In this document: positions 7,867 to 16,899 of the stretch, in pieces
How positions within the stretch are numbered: position 1 is the stretch's first letter
How the letters are laid out: the number at the start of each line of letters is the position of its first letter
Assembly (NCBI RefSeq): GCF_900230185.1
Contig: NZ_OCSR01000001.1
Span: 5,084,001 to 5,148,000, forward strand
Length of the DNA stretch: 64,000 nt
Direction of reading: 5' to 3'
Source of the DNA: Burkholderia sp. OK233
GTDB lineage: Bacteria; Pseudomonadota; Gammaproteobacteria; Burkholderiales; Burkholderiaceae
Notes under the pieces: model-generated
What the model saw: only the letters and a program-made list of their open reading frames with translations
Told to the model about the DNA's origin: nothing
Databases searched by the model: none
Position numbers and translations under genes: made by a program

Positions 7867-8274
7867 ATGGGAGTAACTTTGGCTCAGCTCACCGCAAGCG
7901 CCACCGATTTGGGTCTGCTGTATTTGCGGATCGGGGCGAGTCTCGTGGTGATGATCATCCACGGCTTGCCCAAGTTGAGGCACTTCACGAGCGAAGCGGC
8001 GGCGATTGAAGACCCGTTTCATCTCGGTAAGAAGCTGACGATTTGCTTCGCGATCTTCGCGGAGGTGGTGTGTCCCGTCTTTGTGATTGCCGGCCTCGCG
8101 ACCCGCTTTGCGGCGCTGCCTCTGATGGTCCTCACGGCTATCGCGCTGGTGCGCGTGCATCCGGAATGGACGCCCCAGCAAGCTCAGTTTGCGTGGATGC
8201 TGCTGGTTCTGTTCGGCACGATCGCGATCGCGGGCCCCGGCCGCTACACCCTGTTTGCGCTGGTTGGTGGCTGA
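7867..8274 (+). CDS. DoxX-family integral membrane protein
   Basis: A 135-residue protein with four hydrophobic segments: LYLRIGASLVVMIIHGLPKL, the ICFAIFAEVVCPVFVIAGLA stretch, ALPLMVLTAIALV, and FAWMLLVLFGTIAIAGPGRYTL. The first helix ends in HGLPKL and the second carries AEVVC, the DoxX family pattern. DoxX proteins are small inner-membrane proteins linked to respiratory quinone or thiol oxidation, mostly without a defined reaction. It is transcribed alone, divergent from the dioxygenase operon and convergent with the HD-domain gene. No substrate can be read from context. Confidence 0.85.
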   Translation: MGVTLAQLTASATDLGLLYLRIGASLVVMIIHGLPKLRHFTSEAAAIEDPFHLGKKLTICFAIFAEVVCPVFVIAGLATRFAALPLMVLTAIALVRVHPEWTPQQAQFAWMLLVLFGTIAIAGPGRYTLFALVGG

Positions 8275-8500
8275 GGCAACACAGTCTGGAGCACGAACGT
8301 GCGATGGTGCGGATGATCCCGTTGGGCGCGTGTCCTATGACCTCGCTCCATTATCGGGTCGGAGCCGCGGGTGCGTTTCCCCACAAGACGAAAGACATGC
8401 GCCAGCGATATCAGCCGCCCTCCTTCATCGTGCACGCGGTTCGCGTCCGCTGTTCGTACCCGCCGCGAAGGCAGGCGCCCGAACTTCGCGTCGCACCGCG

Positions 8501-9142
8501 TCAAGTCGGCCAGTTCGATCCCAGCACAAGTCCGCAGAAATTCAACCGGCGATAGTTCGGGTCCCATCGATCCAGCACATCGGCGTTCACCGTGCCGAAC
8601 GTCGTCTCCGGACGATGCTCCATGCCACGTGCGTAGGCTTCGATGATCTTCATCTTGAATCCGCATTCGCGCGGATAGGCTTGCAGTATTTCGTCGCGCT
8701 GTTGCGCAGTGAATTCGTCGTAGCCGGCGCCGCGTACATCCATTTGCACCCCGGCGCTCACCAGCGCGACGAGCGGCGACATGTGCTCGGGAATACCCGG
8801 CGTCGTATGCAACGCGATCGCCTCCCATACCTCAGCGATCACGCTCTCGGCGGCTCCGTGCTGCCGCAGGAACTCACGTGCCGCATTCGCGCCATCTACC
8901 TCAAACCGGTATGGAGAATTCTGGTGCTGCACATTCAAACCGGCGTTGTGAAACATCGCGCCGACGTAGAGCAGTTCCTCGTCGAACGTCAGCTTCCCAC
9001 GATACCCGGTCAACGCGCCGAACAGAAACGCCCTTAGCGCATGACGGAACATCAACGCAGACGCCGTGCCTCGAATCTGATTGGTCGCTGCCCGGGTCAT
9101 CGCACTGTCGGGAATCTCGACTCCGGCAATGGTTGTCGTCAT
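8501..9142 (-). CDS. HD-superfamily protein with altered HD motif
   Basis: I start this at ATG 9142, preceded by a good GGAGG site, giving 213 residues. The helical fold and family segments are visible: FRHALRAFLFG (first metal His), LLYVGAMFHNAGLN, and ALHTTPGIPEH. The family resembles cyanamide-hydratase-like HD proteins, where the third motif is normally His-Asp; here it is His-Asn (FHN). The codon reads AAC, so this is a real substitution in the given sequence. It may weaken metal binding or mark a subfamily with another chemistry. It follows the amidohydrolase on the same strand after 174 bp, possibly in the same transcript. Confidence 0.75.
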   Translation of the reverse strand: MTTTIAGVEIPDSAMTRAATNQIRGTASALMFRHALRAFLFGALTGYRGKLTFDEELLYVGAMFHNAGLNVQHQNSPYRFEVDGANAAREFLRQHGAAESVIAEVWEAIALHTTPGIPEHMSPLVALVSAGVQMDVRGAGYDEFTAQQRDEILQAYPRECGFKMKIIEAYARGMEHRPETTFGTVNADVLDRWDPNYRRLNFCGLVLGSNWPT

Positions 9143-9316
9143 GTCAGCCCTCCGTGTCAGACGTCCCCTTCGGCAGGCATCGATCTGCGAGCCGAAAGCG
9201 CATCGCAAGCGGGCGGCGTCCAGGACCCGTTGTGCGTGATGTAAGCCGCATGCGGCGCGCCGGCTGAGTCACGGCATGGTGGTTCTCGCTCGCTTCGTGG
9301 AACGAACCCGTGGCTA

Positions 9317-11185
9317 TCAGAACGCGAAACAGCTACAACCCAGTGCGCCCCAAAATCCATTCGCGTCACTGACAGGCACGTTTTTACGCCATGCCCAACC
9401 ATGTGCATGCGCATGCACGCCGCACAGATTCACACAGCCATCCACGCACGCCACCGCCGTCGGTTTGTAACGGCTATAGCCGCCGAATTCCGCGACCGGC
9501 GACCACGAGGGGCTAACCGGCAGGTCGGGCGGTGCGAGCGGCGCGAATTCATCGTCGGCATACACAACCTTGCCACCCACCACCGTCATCGCCGAGGTCA
9601 GGAACTTGATGCGGCTCTCGTCGACGGTAAAGTAGTCTTCGCTGAGTACCGCGAAATCCGCGAACTGGCCGGGAACCAGCGCGCCTTTGCGCTCTTCCTC
9701 GTTCGAGAACCATGCGCTGCCTACCGTGTAGCGGCGCAACGCTTCCATCCGGTCCAGGCGGTTCTCGCTGGAATACATTGCCGTGCCACCGACCGTCTTG
9801 CCCGACACCATCCAGTAGAGTGAAACGAACGGGTTGAAGCTCGCGACGCGCGTCGCGTCCGTCCCCGCGCCAACGGGCAGTCCGGCATCCAGCATGTGGC
9901 GAATGGGCGGGGTGCGCTTCACAGCCTCTTCACCATATTGCTGGATGAAGTACTCGCCCTGATAGGCCATCCGGTGCTGGATCGCAATGCCGCCGCCGAG
10001 CGCGCGCACACGGTCGATATTCTGTTGCGTGATGGTCTCGCAGTGGTCGAAGAACCAGCGCAGTCCGTTGAACGGAATCTCGGCGTTCACGCGCTCGAAT
10101 ACATTCAGGAAGCGCTCGATCGACTCGTTGTACGTCGCGTGAAGACGGAACGGCCAGCGGTTCGCCACCAGCAGCTTCACGACGGCTTCCAGCTCGTTTT
10201 CGAGCGTGTCCGGCAGATCCGGCCGCGGCTCGAGAAAGTCTTCGAAGTCGGCGGCCGAAAACACCAGCATTTCGCCGGCACCGTTGACGCGCAGGAAATC
10301 GTCGCCCTCGCCGGGCTTCGTCATCTTCACCCACTTCGCGAAATCTTCGATCTCCTTTTTGGCGTTTTGCGTGAACAGGTTGTACGCAATCCGCACGGTC
10401 AGTTCGTTTTGCTTCGCCATGTCCATAATCACGGCGTAGTCGTCCGGATAGGCCTGATAGCCGCCGCCCGCGTCGATCGCGCTCGTCACGCCGAGGCGGT
10501 TGAGCTCGCGCATGAAGTGACGCGTGGAATTGCGCTGATCCTCCAGCGCGAGCTTCGGGCCTTTCGACAGCGTGGCGTACAGCAGCCCGGCGTTCGGCCG
10601 CGCGATGAGCATGCCTGTTGGATTGCCGCGCTTGTCGCGCTGGATCTCGCCGCCTGGAGGATTGGGCGTGTCCTTCGTGTAGCCGACGGCCCGCAGCGCT
10701 GCCGCATTCAACAGCGCGCTGTCATACAGATGCAGGATGAAAACGGGCGTGTCCGGCGCAATCGCGTTGATTTCTTCGAGCGTCGGAGCGCGCCGCTCGG
10801 CGAACTGGAATTCGTTCCAGCCGCCCACCACGCGCACCCACTGGGGCGCCGGCGTGCGGGCCACCTGCTTCTTCAGCATGTCGAGCGCGTCCGCGAGCGA
10901 CGGCACGCCGTCCCAGCGCAACTCCATATTGAAGTTCAACCCGCCGCGAATGATGTGCAGGTGAGAGTCGTTCAGACCGGGAATGACAGTGCGGCCTTTG
11001 AGGTCGATCTGCCGCGTGTTGTCGTTCACGTGCCGCATCACGGCGTCACGAGATCCCGAAGCGATAATGCGGCCGTTCGCGACGGCGAGCGCATCGGCGA
11101 AAGAGCGCTTGTCGTCCTGGGTGGCAATCTTGCCGTTGAAGAATACAACTTCGGCCGGCGTCAGCGCGGAAGTATGGGAAGTCAT
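9317..11185 (-). CDS. YtcJ-type metal-dependent amidohydrolase
   Basis: About 622 residues from ATG 11185 (GAGG six bases upstream; ATG 11197 is an alternative). The N-terminus has the amidohydrolase beta-barrel entry VVFFNGKIATQD and the VIPGLNDSHLHIIRGG metal motif (His-x-His). Later come RLHATYNESIERFL, WFFDHCETITQQNID and GLPVGAGTDATRVASFNP, matching the YtcJ/amidohydrolase_3 family, plus the C-terminal CGVHAHAHGWAW that many members carry. These enzymes hydrolyse amides, imides or carbamates; the substrate is not known. It lies 94 bp downstream of the isochorismatase-like gene and upstream of the HD-domain gene. Confidence 0.88.
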   Translation of the reverse strand: MTSHTSALTPAEVVFFNGKIATQDDKRSFADALAVANGRIIASGSRDAVMRHVNDNTRQIDLKGRTVIPGLNDSHLHIIRGGLNFNMELRWDGVPSLADALDMLKKQVARTPAPQWVRVVGGWNEFQFAERRAPTLEEINAIAPDTPVFILHLYDSALLNAAALRAVGYTKDTPNPPGGEIQRDKRGNPTGMLIARPNAGLLYATLSKGPKLALEDQRNSTRHFMRELNRLGVTSAIDAGGGYQAYPDDYAVIMDMAKQNELTVRIAYNLFTQNAKKEIEDFAKWVKMTKPGEGDDFLRVNGAGEMLVFSAADFEDFLEPRPDLPDTLENELEAVVKLLVANRWPFRLHATYNESIERFLNVFERVNAEIPFNGLRWFFDHCETITQQNIDRVRALGGGIAIQHRMAYQGEYFIQQYGEEAVKRTPPIRHMLDAGLPVGAGTDATRVASFNPFVSLYWMVSGKTVGGTAMYSSENRLDRMEALRRYTVGSAWFSNEEERKGALVPGQFADFAVLSEDYFTVDESRIKFLTSAMTVVGGKVVYADDEFAPLAPPDLPVSPSWSPVAEFGGYSRYKPTAVACVDGCVNLCGVHAHAHGWAWRKNVPVSDANGFWGALGCSCFAF

Positions 11186-11279
11186 GGCGATCCTCATAGG
11201 GAGCGCTCCGCTTTTCACGCGGAGCTATTCATGGGGAGCGGGCGCTCAGCCGCCCCGCCGGACGACGTAATACGACGGT

Positions 11280-11969
11280 TTACTTCTTTGCAGGCACCGC
11301 TGCCAGAACCTCGTGCGGCCCCGCCGTGCGCTGGGGAGCTTTGTGCACCATTGTGTAGGCGTAGTCCACACCCATCCCATACGCACCCGAATGCTCTCTG
11401 ACAATCGCCATGACTGCGTCGTAAGTCTCTCTGCGCGCCCAATCGCGTTGCCATTCGAGCAGCACCTGTTGCCAGGTCACCGGAACCACCCCGGCCTGAA
11501 TCATGCGTTGCATCGAATAATCATGCGCCTCCTTCGAGGTGCCGCCCGACGCATCGGCGACCATATAGATTTCGTAGTCACCTTCGTCCATGGCGCATAG
11601 CGAAAACGTGTTGTTGCAAACCTCTGTCCACAGACCTGCCACCACGACCTTTTTCCGGCCGTTTGCAGCAAGCGAGTCACGAACCTTCTGGTCATCCCAC
11701 GAATTCATGGACGTGCGTTCGAGCACTTTGTGCCCTGGAAACACGTCCAACAACTCGGGGTACGTATATCCCGAAAAACTTTCGGATTCCACTGTCGTAA
11801 TGGTCGTGGGAATGTTAAACACCCGCGCTGCTTTCGCGAGTCCTACTACGTTGTTCTTAAGTACCTGACGGTCGATGGACTGGACCCCGAAGGCCATTTG
11901 CGGCTGGTGGTCGATGAAGATGATCTGCGAGTTTGCAGGTGTCAGGACTTCAAGTTTCGGATTTGCCAT
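11280..11969 (-). CDS. Isochorismatase-fold cysteine hydrolase
   Basis: A 229-residue hydrolase of the isochorismatase/YcaC/nicotinamidase group. The catalytic triad is visible: Asp in IIFIDHQPQM near residue 20, Lys in NGRKKVVVAGL, and Cys in the LWTEVCNNTF motif. It likely hydrolyses an amide or related bond through a thioester. The C-terminal tail after QQVLLEWQRDWAR is typical of the YcaC-related branch. It is first in a leftward set with the YtcJ-type amidohydrolase, suggesting consecutive amide hydrolyses of one compound; that is inference. A perfect 8+6+8 inverted repeat lies 44 bp upstream of the start. Confidence 0.88.
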   Translation of the reverse strand: MANPKLEVLTPANSQIIFIDHQPQMAFGVQSIDRQVLKNNVVGLAKAARVFNIPTTITTVESESFSGYTYPELLDVFPGHKVLERTSMNSWDDQKVRDSLAANGRKKVVVAGLWTEVCNNTFSLCAMDEGDYEIYMVADASGGTSKEAHDYSMQRMIQAGVVPVTWQQVLLEWQRDWARRETYDAVMAIVREHSGAYGMGVDYAYTMVHKAPQRTAGPHEVLAAVPAKK

Positions 11970-12355
11970 GGCTTTGTACGTCCTAAAGATTTAGTGAACA
12001 TGGGGACACATGTCGCACTTGCACTGAAGTGCGAGAAAAGCTGACATCCAGTCTATCGACGGGTTTTAGCAGAGTCCTTGGCAAAGCCCTTAATCGTTCT
12101 TAAAAGAAGCACCGGTTGGGCGCGTCGAGACTGATCCGGACCCAGTCCAACGTGAATGCCTGCTCAGAACATTTCATATTTTTTTGGGACTTTATGTCTG
12201 CCGCATTCCTACACTTCAACGTGCCGGATTCATGAGCTTGCGTTGTATCTGGCGGAAGGTCCAGATCTGGCATGTCCGATTGCCGCCGCCGTACGCCACG
12301 CGCAAGCACTCGTGCGCATCTCGCGGCTCATCGGCGCACGCTGCTTGTCAATCGT
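11970..12355. other. Intergenic region upstream of the isochorismatase-like gene
   Basis: About 386 bp without a gene I can support. It contains the inverted repeat at 12013-12034 and an AT-rich patch near 12175-12190. Short open frames here have no recognisable family features. Confidence 0.4.
12013..12034. promoter_or_regulatory. Perfect inverted repeat, candidate operator
   Basis: TCGCACTT (12013-12020) and AAGTGCGA (12027-12034) are exact reverse complements separated by GCACTG. The repeat lies 44 bp upstream of the isochorismatase-like start and has no T-run after it, so an operator is likelier than a terminator. No adjacent regulator gene is obvious. Confidence 0.45.
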
Positions 12356-12634
12356 CTAACCCACCCGGCGATGAAAACGGTGAATCCGGACTTCGTCCCA
12401 AAGCCCAGCTCCGAAGAGCGGGTCATTGCGATTGAATGCCTCGACTTCGCTGCGTGCTTGCGCTTCCACAAGAAAGAAGCTGCCGATCTTGTTCTCGCCT
12501 GCGTCGTCCACCAATGGACCGGATGTGACAAGCGTGATCGGCCCGCTCTCCAGATACGCGCGATGTTTCGGGGTGTTGGCTTCGCGAAGGGCTACGGCAC
12601 CAGGTTTATCGGTGCAGAAAACTATCCAATGCAT
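12356..12634 (-). CDS. YciI-family protein
   Basis: A 92-residue ferredoxin-like alpha+beta protein. MHWIVFCTDKPGA, the helix around TPKHRAYLES, SGPLVDDAGENKIGSFFLVEA and FNRNDPLFGAGLWDEVRI match the YCII family, including the conserved His in the KHRAYL region and the Asp-Pro-Leu pair. Some members catalyse dehalogenation or related eliminations in aromatic pathways; most have no known reaction. It is transcribed leftward, well separated from both neighbours, so it is probably monocistronic. Confidence 0.85.
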   Translation of the reverse strand: MHWIVFCTDKPGAVALREANTPKHRAYLESGPITLVTSGPLVDDAGENKIGSFFLVEAQARSEVEAFNRNDPLFGAGLWDEVRIHRFHRRVG

Positions 12635-13236
12635 GATTTTCAGTTCCTATCAAGGTCGGGCAGGATTGATATGCACCTGCTGGGCTGCACAAAGAATCCC
12701 GTCGGGTTAATCGCTTCATTGCCCTGAAGCGGGCAATGTATCGGCCGGCTTGAGCGCCGCCTTGCGCTCTGCGTTCTGAAAATCCCGAATAACGTGGATA
12801 CAGAAATGCCCTCTACGGCCGTAAATTTCATGCAGTATCGGTCTCTTGCGACGTAGCTGGATGCGCTGCACGTCCTATGGCTTACCGAATGATCCGATTT
12901 TTTTGGGGAGCCCGCTCGAAGCCGCCGCGAGGTTGTTGCGAATCATGGCCGGCGAACGTCTGGCGAACGTCTGGCGAAGGCGCACGTGAGGGCCGAGGTG
13001 CCATTGATCATCAGGCGTTCTTGCGGCGCACGCCCGACCTGAAGAGACGCCGCCGCAGCGCGGAACAGCGACGCCGTACATCGTGGGCAGCCACCTGCCC
13101 GACACGACATTCCCGGAGGAGACAGGACTCATGAACAGCAACCCGCGTACCGGCTCACCGAAACGGCCTCTTCGGCTCCGCGCTTTCACCCCGCTGGTGA
13201 ATGCGCGTCGCATCTGCAAAACTCCCACTCTTTTCA
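12635..13236. other. Gene-poor region with a small tandem repeat
   Basis: About 600 bp with no convincing gene on either strand. At about 12949-12976 an 11-bp unit (GGCGAACGTCT) occurs twice in tandem with a third partial copy. Short open frames across the region have skewed composition and no family similarity I recognise. It may be decayed sequence next to the LysR gene. Confidence 0.35.
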
Positions 13237-14187
13237 TCAACCTTTCCCAGCCGCCGCCCAGCCTCTTTGCATCGCCCCCACCAACTGCTTCCACAAGAAT
13301 TCCGCAGCAGGCGACAAACGCCGGCCAACCCGCCGTATCACCTGGCTGCTGAAATCGCGTGCAATCGGATGATCGATCTCAAGCGCAACGAGTTTGCCCG
13401 CGTCGAGATATTGCCGCGCGGCATCGGTCGACATGAACGCGACGCCAAGACCCGCCGCTGCAATCGCCTGCGCCGCAGCGAACATATCGCACCGGTAAGC
13501 CGGCGTCAGGCTGAGCCGTTCCGCGCGAATGATCGAGTCGACGTACTGTTGAACGCCGAAACGCGGCGGCATGAAAATCAGGCGGGCATCGGCAAGCTGC
13601 TCGAAGCGGATCCGCTGAAGGCCCGCCAACGGATGACGCGGGCTCACGAACGCGCAGAACGGCGCGGCGCGAAACGTGCGCGAGCGTATCGCCGGGTCCC
13701 TCGCCCCGCCCGCGCATAGGCCAAGATCGACCTCATCGTTGCGAACCATCGCGATGATTTCGGACGTCGCGCCCGTATGCAGATCGACGACGATATCCGG
13801 AAACTGCGCGCTAAACCGCTCGAGCACGATCGCCATCAGATTACCGACAAACCCCTCGCCGCACCCGATACCGATCCGTCCGCGCCGCAGCCCCCGATAG
13901 TCTTCCAGTTGCACCAGCATCTCCGCGTCGCGGCGCCGGCTTTCACGAAAGTGATCGACGAGACTCAGGCCGATTTCCGTGAGCGTCACGCGCCGGCCCT
14001 GCCGCTCGAGCAGCGCCACACCGTGCGCGCGTTCCAGTTGCGTCACCTGCCGGCTGATCACCGACGCATTGATGCCGAGCGCGTCCGCGGCCGCCCGCAC
14101 GCCGCCATGCACGGCGATTTCATGCAGATAGCGGAGGCTGCGCGGATTCAGGGCGCCTTGCAGGGAGATATCTGCGTCAGTTGACAT
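13237..14187 (-). CDS. LysR-family transcriptional regulator
   Basis: I start this at ATG 14187 (316 residues); an in-frame TTG at 14211 lies inside an inverted repeat and is less likely. The N-terminal winged HTH is clear (SLRYLHEIAVHGGVRAAADA, NASVISRQVTQLERAHG, LLERQGRRVTLTEIG). The co-inducer domain follows from about residue 90 (IGIGCGEGFVGNLMAIVL, EVDLGLCAGG, AAQAIAAAGLGVAFM). It is divergent from the M20 amidohydrolase and MHS transporter genes, which it probably controls. GTTGACATTCAAGTCAAC in the shared promoter region is a candidate binding site. Confidence 0.9.
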   Translation of the reverse strand: MSTDADISLQGALNPRSLRYLHEIAVHGGVRAAADALGINASVISRQVTQLERAHGVALLERQGRRVTLTEIGLSLVDHFRESRRRDAEMLVQLEDYRGLRRGRIGIGCGEGFVGNLMAIVLERFSAQFPDIVVDLHTGATSEIIAMVRNDEVDLGLCAGGARDPAIRSRTFRAAPFCAFVSPRHPLAGLQRIRFEQLADARLIFMPPRFGVQQYVDSIIRAERLSLTPAYRCDMFAAAQAIAAAGLGVAFMSTDAARQYLDAGKLVALEIDHPIARDFSSQVIRRVGRRLSPAAEFLWKQLVGAMQRGWAAAGKG

Positions 14188-14199
14188 GCTTTCTGGACT

Positions 14200-14217
14200 G
14201 TTGACATTCAAGTCAAC
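14200..14217. promoter_or_regulatory. Inverted repeat in the LysR/M20 promoter region
   Basis: GTTGAC (14200-14205) and GTCAAC (14212-14217) are exact inverted repeats around ATTCAA. A further GTTGACAT copy lies at about 14180-14187, over the LysR start codon. Position and T-n11-A-like spacing suit LysR autoregulation and activation of the divergent operon. Confidence 0.45.
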
Positions 14218-14300
14218 ATTATCGACCTAAAGACGTCATTGATCGCACGTTTTTGCAACGAAATACTGACGCTTCGCTTTCTATATGCACGTCAATCCAA

Positions 14301-15491
14301 ATGCCCAATACCCAGCACTTTTGCACGCTCGACGAAACCAGCGATCTGAACGATGAACTGCGCGGCATCCGTCACCGTTTGCACCAGCACCCTGAACTGG
14401 CTTACCAGGAGTTCCAGACATCGGATCTTGTCGCCGAAGCGGTCGAAAGTTGGGGTTACGAAGTGACACGCGGCTTGGGCGGAACGGGCATGGTCGCGTC
14501 GCTGAAGTCGGGAACGGGGTCGCGTGCCATTGCCGTCCGCGCCGATATGGACGCCCTGCCCATCACCGAGGCCACGGGCCTGCCCTATTCCAGCGTTCAC
14601 CCGGGCAAGATGCACGCATGTGGTCACGACGGCCACACGGCGATGGTCCTTGGTGCAGCGCGGCATCTGGCGCGCACGCGCCGCTTTGACGGAACCGTTC
14701 ATCTCGTCTTCCAACCCGCCGAGGAAACCGGCACGGATAGCGGCGCACAACGCATGATCGCCGACGGTCTGTTCGAGCGCTTCCCCTGCGAGGCCATCTT
14801 CGGCCTGCACAATCATCCCGGCGCACCGGCGGGCACGTTCATGTTCCGCAGCGGTCCGTTCATGGCCGCATGCGATACCGTCGACATCACGATCCACGGC
14901 CGCGGCGGTCACGCTGCGCGCCCCCATCTCGCCACCGATCCACTCGTGATCGGCGCAGGACTCGTAACGGCGCTGCAGACCGTCGTGTCGCGCAACGTCG
15001 ATCCCATGCAGCCTGCCGTGGTCACGATCGGTGCGTTCAATGCGGGACACGCGCCCAATGTGATCCCCGAAACGGCGCGCCTTCAGCTGAGCGTGCGCTC
15101 GTTCGATCCCGACGTGCGCAAGCTGCTCGAAACACGCATCCGGGCGCTCGCCAACGCGCATGCCCAAGCGCACGGCGCCAGCGTCGATATCGACTATGTG
15201 CCGGGCTACCCGGTGCTGGTCAACAGCGCGCAGGAGACTGAATTCGCGTTGCAGGTCGCACGCGAACTGGTGGGCGACGAACGCGTGGTCGACGGCTTTG
15301 GTCCGATCGCGGGCAGCGAGGACTTCGCCTTTTACCTGCTGGAGAAGCCGGGCTGCTTCCTGCGCGTGGGCAATGGCAAGGACACACCCATGCTGCACAA
15401 CGCGAAGTACGACTTCAACGACGACAACCTGACCGTCGGCGCGGCATTCTGGACGCGCCTGGTCGAGCGGTTTCTTGCGTCGAAAGTCTAA
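14301..15491 (+). CDS. M20-family amidohydrolase (hippurate hydrolase / N-acyl-amino-acid deacylase type)
   Basis: 396 residues from ATG 14301; an upstream in-frame TTG at 14253 adds residues without family similarity. The M20D pattern is clear: RHRLHQHPELAYQEFQT, AVRADMDALPI, the dinuclear metal motif MHACGHDGH (Cys107, His109), FQPAEETG (Glu141/Glu142), FGLHNHP, and SEDFAFYL near the end. It cleaves an N-acyl or amide bond to release an amino acid and an acid; hippurate-like conjugates or N-acyl amino acids are typical. It lies 61 bp upstream of a MHS-type transporter and faces a LysR gene: a small import-and-deacylate unit. Confidence 0.9.
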   Translation: MPNTQHFCTLDETSDLNDELRGIRHRLHQHPELAYQEFQTSDLVAEAVESWGYEVTRGLGGTGMVASLKSGTGSRAIAVRADMDALPITEATGLPYSSVHPGKMHACGHDGHTAMVLGAARHLARTRRFDGTVHLVFQPAEETGTDSGAQRMIADGLFERFPCEAIFGLHNHPGAPAGTFMFRSGPFMAACDTVDITIHGRGGHAARPHLATDPLVIGAGLVTALQTVVSRNVDPMQPAVVTIGAFNAGHAPNVIPETARLQLSVRSFDPDVRKLLETRIRALANAHAQAHGASVDIDYVPGYPVLVNSAQETEFALQVARELVGDERVVDGFGPIAGSEDFAFYLLEKPGCFLRVGNGKDTPMLHNAKYDFNDDNLTVGAAFWTRLVERFLASKV

Positions 15492-15552
15492 GCGCGCATC
15501 AGAAAGCGCAGACAGAACCATCATAAATACACCTACGGTGAGGACCTAAACC

Positions 15553-16827
15553 ATGTCAACCCAGCCTCTTACGTCGTCCGGCACGATGGCGGTTTCGCAG
15601 ACCCGCATTGTCGTGGCGGCCGTCATCGGCAATCTGCTGGAATTCTTCGATTTCACGGTCTACAGCTTTTTCGCGTTGACCATCGCCAAGCTTTTCTTTC
15701 CGTCGCAAGATCCCGTCGTGTCGACGCTGCTGGCGCTATCGGCGTTCGCGATCGGTTTCGTGGCCAGGCCCGTCGGCGGCTTCGTGCTCGGCCATTACGC
15801 GGACAAGCACGGGCGCCGGGCTGCGCTCACGCTCACGATCTTCCTGATGGCCGTCGGCTCCGCGATGATCGGTCTCATGCCGACCTACCAGACGATTGGC
15901 ATCGCCGCGCCTGTGTTGATCGTGATGGCGCGCCTCGTGCAGGGTTTTGCGCAGGGCGGCGAGTTTGGCGCGGCCACCGCGACGCTGCTGGAAACCGGCT
16001 CCGCAAAAGGGCGTGGCTTTCGCGCAAGCTGGCAACTGGCGAGCCAAGGCGCGGCCGCGTTGCTCGGCTCGGGAATGGCTGCGGTGCTCACCTATCAATT
16101 GACTGGTCCGCAACTGCTCGATTGGGGATGGCGCGTTCCGTTTCTGGCCGGCACGTTGATCATGCCCGTGGGCGTGTATCTGCGCCGGCATATCGTGGAC
16201 GACGAGCCCGTCAAAACGGTGCACTCGCGGTTCGAACCGGTCCTGGTGCGCAAATGGTTTTTGACCGTCTTCGCGATCATGGGCATGACCGTCGCGACCT
16301 ACGTGCTGATGTATTACATCCCCACCTACTCGATTCAGTATCTGAAGATGCCGCCCAAGCTGTCAATGCTGGTCTCGATTGGCGCCGCATGCGTCTCGCT
16401 GCTAATGTGCCCGATCTGGGGCGCGCTGTCGGACCGCATGGGCCGTAGAAAGCCGCTGACCGTGTTTGGCCGCGTGGTGCTGATCGCGCTGCTGTATCCC
16501 GCGTTCTGGCTGATGAACCAGTTTCCGACTCTGCCGGTCGTCACCGGCCTGATCGTCCTTTTGATGTTCTTCTATACGATGGGTTCGGCGCCTGCGTATG
16601 CGCTCATGCCGGAGAACTTCCCGAAACATGTGCGCGCAGGCTATCTGGCAAGCGCGTATGCCGTGGCGGTGTCGGTGTTCGGCGGCACGGCGCAACTCGT
16701 CGTCGCGTGGCTCATCAAGGTAACGGGCAATACGATGGCGCCGGCATGGTACATGATCGCGTGTGTCGTCATTTCGCTCGGTGCCGTGATGATGCTCGAA
16801 GAAACCGGGGGACGCGATCTGGCCTGA
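15553..16827 (+). CDS. MFS transporter, metabolite:H+ symporter (MHS) type
   Basis: 424 residues with about 12 hydrophobic segments. The N-terminal GNLLEFFDFTVYSFFA and the cytoplasmic loop motif GHYADKHGRRAAL mark the MHS branch (ShiA/ProP/citrate-type), as do RLVQGFAQGGEFGAA and WGWRVPFLAG. A second copy of the loop motif appears as LSDRMGRRKPL. It should import an organic acid, amino acid or conjugate with protons. Being directly downstream of the M20 amidohydrolase, its cargo is probably that enzyme's substrate, for example an acylated amino acid. Confidence 0.9.
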   Translation: MSTQPLTSSGTMAVSQTRIVVAAVIGNLLEFFDFTVYSFFALTIAKLFFPSQDPVVSTLLALSAFAIGFVARPVGGFVLGHYADKHGRRAALTLTIFLMAVGSAMIGLMPTYQTIGIAAPVLIVMARLVQGFAQGGEFGAATATLLETGSAKGRGFRASWQLASQGAAALLGSGMAAVLTYQLTGPQLLDWGWRVPFLAGTLIMPVGVYLRRHIVDDEPVKTVHSRFEPVLVRKWFLTVFAIMGMTVATYVLMYYIPTYSIQYLKMPPKLSMLVSIGAACVSLLMCPIWGALSDRMGRRKPLTVFGRVVLIALLYPAFWLMNQFPTLPVVTGLIVLLMFFYTMGSAPAYALMPENFPKHVRAGYLASAYAVAVSVFGGTAQLVVAWLIKVTGNTMAPAWYMIACVVISLGAVMMLEETGGRDLA

Positions 16828-16899
16828 TTGTGTCGGGGAGTTCGGCCTTGAAAACCAGGGCCGGCTGGAAAAATGAGTGGTGGACGTTCCGCAACGCGA

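Noticed and set aside
9896..11401. 501-codon rightward frame
   Set aside because: Antisense of the YtcJ-type amidohydrolase, which has intact catalytic motifs.
12947..12976. Possible CRISPR-like tandem repeat
   Set aside because: Only two full 11-bp units and one partial with no spacers; a simple local duplication.
14292..15524. 410-codon leftward frame
   Set aside because: Antisense of the M20 amidohydrolase; composition dominated by Arg, His, Asp and Ala, with no domain.
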